Part shown: piece by piece, positions 5,453 to 7,862 of the stretch | How positions within the stretch are numbered: position 1 is the stretch's first letter | Layout: each line of letters starts with the position of its first letter | Source of the DNA: Nostoc cf. edaphicum LEGE 07299 | GTDB lineage: Bacteria; Cyanobacteriota; Cyanobacteriia; Cyanobacteriales; Nostocaceae | DNA length: 7,862 bases | Direction of reading: 5' to 3' | Assembly (NCBI RefSeq): GCF_015207245.1 | Contig: NZ_JADEXF010000121.1 | Coordinates: forward strand, 1 to 7,862 | Program-made: the position numbers and the translations under genes | The notes under the pieces: generated by a model | What the model was told of the DNA's origin: nothing | The model's database searches: none | The model's input: the letters and a program-made list of their open reading frames with translations, nothing else

Positions 5453-7669
5453 ATGGATTTATTTGACCAGCATCTTGCAAAAATCACTGAAGAAGAAGCA
5501 CCCCTAGCGGCTCGGATGCGTCCACGGACACTTGATGAATTTGTTGGTCAAGATCATATTATCGGACAAGGAAGGCTACTGCGGCGTGCTATTAGCTTGG
5601 ATCAACTGTCTTCATTAATCTTTTCTGGGCCACCAGGAACTGGCAAGACTACTTTAGCCCGTGTTATTGCCAACACTACTCGCGCTCACTTCATCGCTAT
5701 CAATGCCGTACTTTCGGGAGTTAAAGAAATTCGAGCGGCAATTGAAATAGCCCAACAACAGCGTAAGTTTCATAATCAACGAACTATTCTTTTTGTCGAT
5801 GAAGTCCATCGTTTTAACAAGTCTCAGCAGGATGCCTTATTGCCTTGGGTAGAGAATGGTACAATCATTCTCATTGGTGCTACCACCGAAAATCCTTTTT
5901 TTGAAGTCAATAAAGCACTTGTCAGCCGTTCGCGGATTTTTCAACTTCAGCAATTAGGTGATAAAGATTTATACAAAATTGTTGAGCAAACGCTAGCTGA
6001 TTCTGAACGCGGTTATGGCAAGTTAACAGTACAAATTGACGCAGACGCTTTAGATCATTTAGTTAATGTTGCTAACGGTGATGCTCGTTCGTTATTGAAT
6101 GCTTTGCAACTGGCTGTAGAGACTACACCCCCCGATGCTACAGGTGTTATTCATATTCCCCTAGCAGTAGCAGAAGAATCAATTCAGCAGCGTGCTGTTT
6201 TATACGACAAAGAAGGGGATGCCCATTTTGATACCATCAGTGCTTTTATCAAGAGCTTACGAGGTTCTGACCCAGATGCAGCACTCTACTGGTTGGCTAA
6301 AATGGTTTATGCAGGTGAAGACCCCCGATTTATTTTTCGTCGGATGTTAATTCTGGCCAGCGAAGATGTCGGATTAGCAGATCCACAAGCAGTTGTCGTC
6401 ACCAATGCCTGTGCCGAAGCATTCGATCGCGTGGGGATGCCGGAAGGACGTTATCATTTGGCGCAGGCAGTACTTTATTTAGCAACTGCACCAAAGTCCA
6501 ATAGTCTTATGGGTTTTTTTGATGCTTTAGCAGCAGTAGAAAATGAAAATGTTGCAGAAGTTCCCACTCATCTTAAAGATGCCAATCGGGATAAAAAAGG
6601 TTTTGGACATGGGGCTGGTTATCTCTATCCTCACGCTTATCGAGATCATTGGGTAGCACAGCAATATTTACCCACCAGCTTACAAGGTCAATTGTTTTAT
6701 CAACCATCAACCCAAGGTTATGAAAACCAAATCGCTACACAAGTTGCACGTCGTCGGGAAGCTCAACTTGCTGCAATAGTAGAAGGTATTGGTGTTGCAC
6801 CAATAGAAGTCATGACTTATGGAAGTGTTGACCGAGCAGATGAGCGTTGGTTGCAACGCACACTTTCTCAGGTTAGTACACAATTAGCATCTGTGCGCGA
6901 TCGCATTTTCACTTTCGCTCAATTACAACGTCATCACTTAGTATTGGATTTAAATGCCGCCACTGGTTTACTTACTTGGGAAGCAATCCGACAAGTTCCA
7001 GAAGGTGGAGTTTATGCTTGTGTTCGCGATCGCTCTGATGCCAATGCTTTAATTGAACAAGCTGCGGCACTTCCTGAAACAATGCGACCAATAGTTTTTA
7101 CTGCATCTGTTGCACAGATACCTGCTATGCTGGCATCTCTTGCCCCAAATGTACAGTTTGACTCTATTATTGGACGCAATGTACTAGCCTCCCAAGCGGA
7201 TAAGGGACTTGCTGCTCAAGTTTTAGGTCAATTGATCCCGCACTCAGCCACACTTATTTTAGCTGAGACAGTACCTCGTCATACCCAAAGATTTTACCGC
7301 TTACTACCCAGTCAAAATCTCGATGCCCAATTGTATGAGCGATTAGTTTTAGCGGAAGAAGCTATTTATACAGATACCTCTGACCCCATGCTTAACTGGG
7401 ATGCTGACGATTTGCATCACGCTTTTGCTTCAAATGGACACTACGTGCAAGTGGTTCTTGAACAGTATTTGACACCAATGCACATCTCTGACAATTTTAT
7501 CAAGCGTTTATTTACTGCTAATGTTAATCGACCAAGTTATGCCGATCGTCTGGCTGCAAATTTGACTACTGAGGAAATAGAGACTATTAAAAATTTGTTT
7601 ATTCGTTACTTACTCAACCAAACCATTAATTGGTCAAGTAGTGTGGCATTTTTAAATATTAGCGGATGA
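5453..7669 (+). CDS. rarA: RarA/MgsA AAA+ ATPase fused to a methyltransferase-like C-terminal domain
   Basis: This 738-residue protein has two parts. Residues 1 to about 430 are RarA (MgsA; WRNIP1 in eukaryotes), a clamp-loader-like AAA+ ATPase acting at stalled replication forks. They show Walker A GPPGTGKT (59-66), Walker B ILFVDEVHR (112-120), sensor 1 ATTEN (143-147), an arginine-finger SRSR (158-161), sensor 2 GDARSLLNAL (209-218), the conserved SEDVGLADP (303-311) and YPHAYRDHWVAQQYLP (392-407). E. coli RarA is about 447 residues and stops near there. Residues about 450-738 form an extension with a Rossmann methyltransferase look: VLDLNAATGLLTWEA (497-511) resembles motif I but lacks the usual GxGxG-type loop. 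This layout is known from cyanobacteria as the RarA/unknown-domain fusion (PRK13341). No Shine-Dalgarno is obvious; ATG 5453 gives the expected N-terminus. Confidence 0.94.
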   Translation: MDLFDQHLAKITEEEAPLAARMRPRTLDEFVGQDHIIGQGRLLRRAISLDQLSSLIFSGPPGTGKTTLARVIANTTRAHFIAINAVLSGVKEIRAAIEIAQQQRKFHNQRTILFVDEVHRFNKSQQDALLPWVENGTIILIGATTENPFFEVNKALVSRSRIFQLQQLGDKDLYKIVEQTLADSERGYGKLTVQIDADALDHLVNVANGDARSLLNALQLAVETTPPDATGVIHIPLAVAEESIQQRAVLYDKEGDAHFDTISAFIKSLRGSDPDAALYWLAKMVYAGEDPRFIFRRMLILASEDVGLADPQAVVVTNACAEAFDRVGMPEGRYHLAQAVLYLATAPKSNSLMGFFDALAAVENENVAEVPTHLKDANRDKKGFGHGAGYLYPHAYRDHWVAQQYLPTSLQGQLFYQPSTQGYENQIATQVARRREAQLAAIVEGIGVAPIEVMTYGSVDRADERWLQRTLSQVSTQLASVRDRIFTFAQLQRHHLVLDLNAATGLLTWEAIRQVPEGGVYACVRDRSDANALIEQAAALPETMRPIVFTASVAQIPAMLASLAPNVQFDSIIGRNVLASQADKGLAAQVLGQLIPHSATLILAETVPRHTQRFYRLLPSQNLDAQLYERLVLAEEAIYTDTSDPMLNWDADDLHHAFASNGHYVQVVLEQYLTPMHISDNFIKRLFTANVNRPSYADRLAANLTTEEIETIKNLFIRYLLNQTINWSSSVAFLNISG

Positions 7670-7677
7670 ACACTTTC

Positions 7678-7707
7678 TGGCTATCAAATCACAGTTGTTG
7701 GTAGCCA
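7678..7707 (+). terminator. Hairpin just after rarA
   Basis: TGGCTATCAA (7678-7687) pairs with TTGGTAGCCA (7698-7707) over 10 bp with one G-T wobble and a 10-nt loop, starting 8 nt after the rarA stop. Its position suits a transcription end point, but no T-tract follows, so it may instead stabilise the mRNA 3' end. Confidence 0.4.
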
Positions 7708-7793
7708 CAAGCGAGGACTTAGCCTAGATGAAAAAAAGGCTGTATGTTCACCAATACCACTTGCTATTCCTAAAATAGTGCCCCAAAAGTGAG

Positions 7794-7862
7794 TTAATTA
7801 TTTTCTATGTTCTCAGCAGTTTGACAAATTAATTGCCAAGCCTGCTGTACGTGTATTTTATC
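7794..7862 (-). CDS. Possible 3' end of a convergent gene, cut by the window edge
   Basis: The minus strand is open from the window edge for 22 codons to TAA at 7796-7794, reading IHVQQAWQLICQTAENIENN at its end. The composition (an amphipathic, helix-like run with a charged tail) resembles a protein C-terminus, and both other minus frames hit stops at or near the edge. It would converge on rarA with a 124-bp gap. The segment is too short to name a family, and chance cannot be excluded. Confidence 0.35.
   Translation of the reverse strand, partial: DKIHVQQAWQLICQTAENIENN

Noticed and set aside
7717..7767. Plus-strand 16-codon frame beginning MKKRLYVHQYH after rarA
   Set aside because: Very short, with no conserved features or ribosome binding site.
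1..7862. Search for CRISPR arrays, tRNA genes, transposases, toxin-antitoxin or defence genes
   Set aside because: No regularly spaced repeats, cloverleaf-like stretches or matching protein motifs were seen. The repeats present are ordinary dispersed cyanobacterial elements.

Overview
The window looks like chromosomal DNA of a filamentous, probably Nostocales, cyanobacterium (Nostoc/Anabaena/Calothrix type). Three things point there. I counted eleven copies of the HIP1 octamer GCGATCGC in 7.9 kb. Short dispersed repeats of the kind common in Nostoc genomes occur between genes (heptamers of ATTCTGA type, a GGCGTAGCCC-type element, a CCCGACTT hairpin). The RarA protein carries the long C-terminal extension known from cyanobacteria. 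I see no sign of phage, plasmid, CRISPR or rRNA/tRNA genes.

Positions 1-3467 hold a tetrapyrrole/cobalamin cluster on the plus strand. cbiX/sirB (sirohydrochlorin chelatase) and cobA (uroporphyrinogen-III methyltransferase) overlap by ATGA. A 15-bp hairpin follows. Next comes a well-formed cobalamin riboswitch (about 1871-2019), which leads a DUF1636 protein with a Cys-rich, probably Fe-S or metal-binding, signature. After 235 bp of repeat-filled spacer comes cobK (precorrin-6A reductase). CobA makes precorrin-2, CbiX inserts metal into sirohydrochlorin (siroheme or cobalt branch), and CobK acts later in corrin-ring synthesis. The riboswitch places the DUF1636 protein under B12 control.

Positions 3500-5107 are on the minus strand and converge on cobK. 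They hold a glutamine-synthetase-family ligase that seems to lack the usual C-terminal tail and, upstream of it, an easily missed 38-codon reading frame for a single-helix membrane peptide. Positions 5108-5452 are a gene-poor spacer with an inverted repeat and perhaps decayed coding sequence.

Positions 5453-7669 encode a 738-residue RarA AAA+ ATPase fused to a methyltransferase-like domain with an atypical SAM-binding loop. A hairpin follows its stop, and the last 69 bases may be the 3' end of a convergent minus-strand gene.

Nothing here amounts to a clearly new multi-gene system. The best leads are the riboswitch-DUF1636 link, the small membrane peptide, the RarA fusion, and the sites where dispersed repeats have become part of, or may have trimmed, gene ends.
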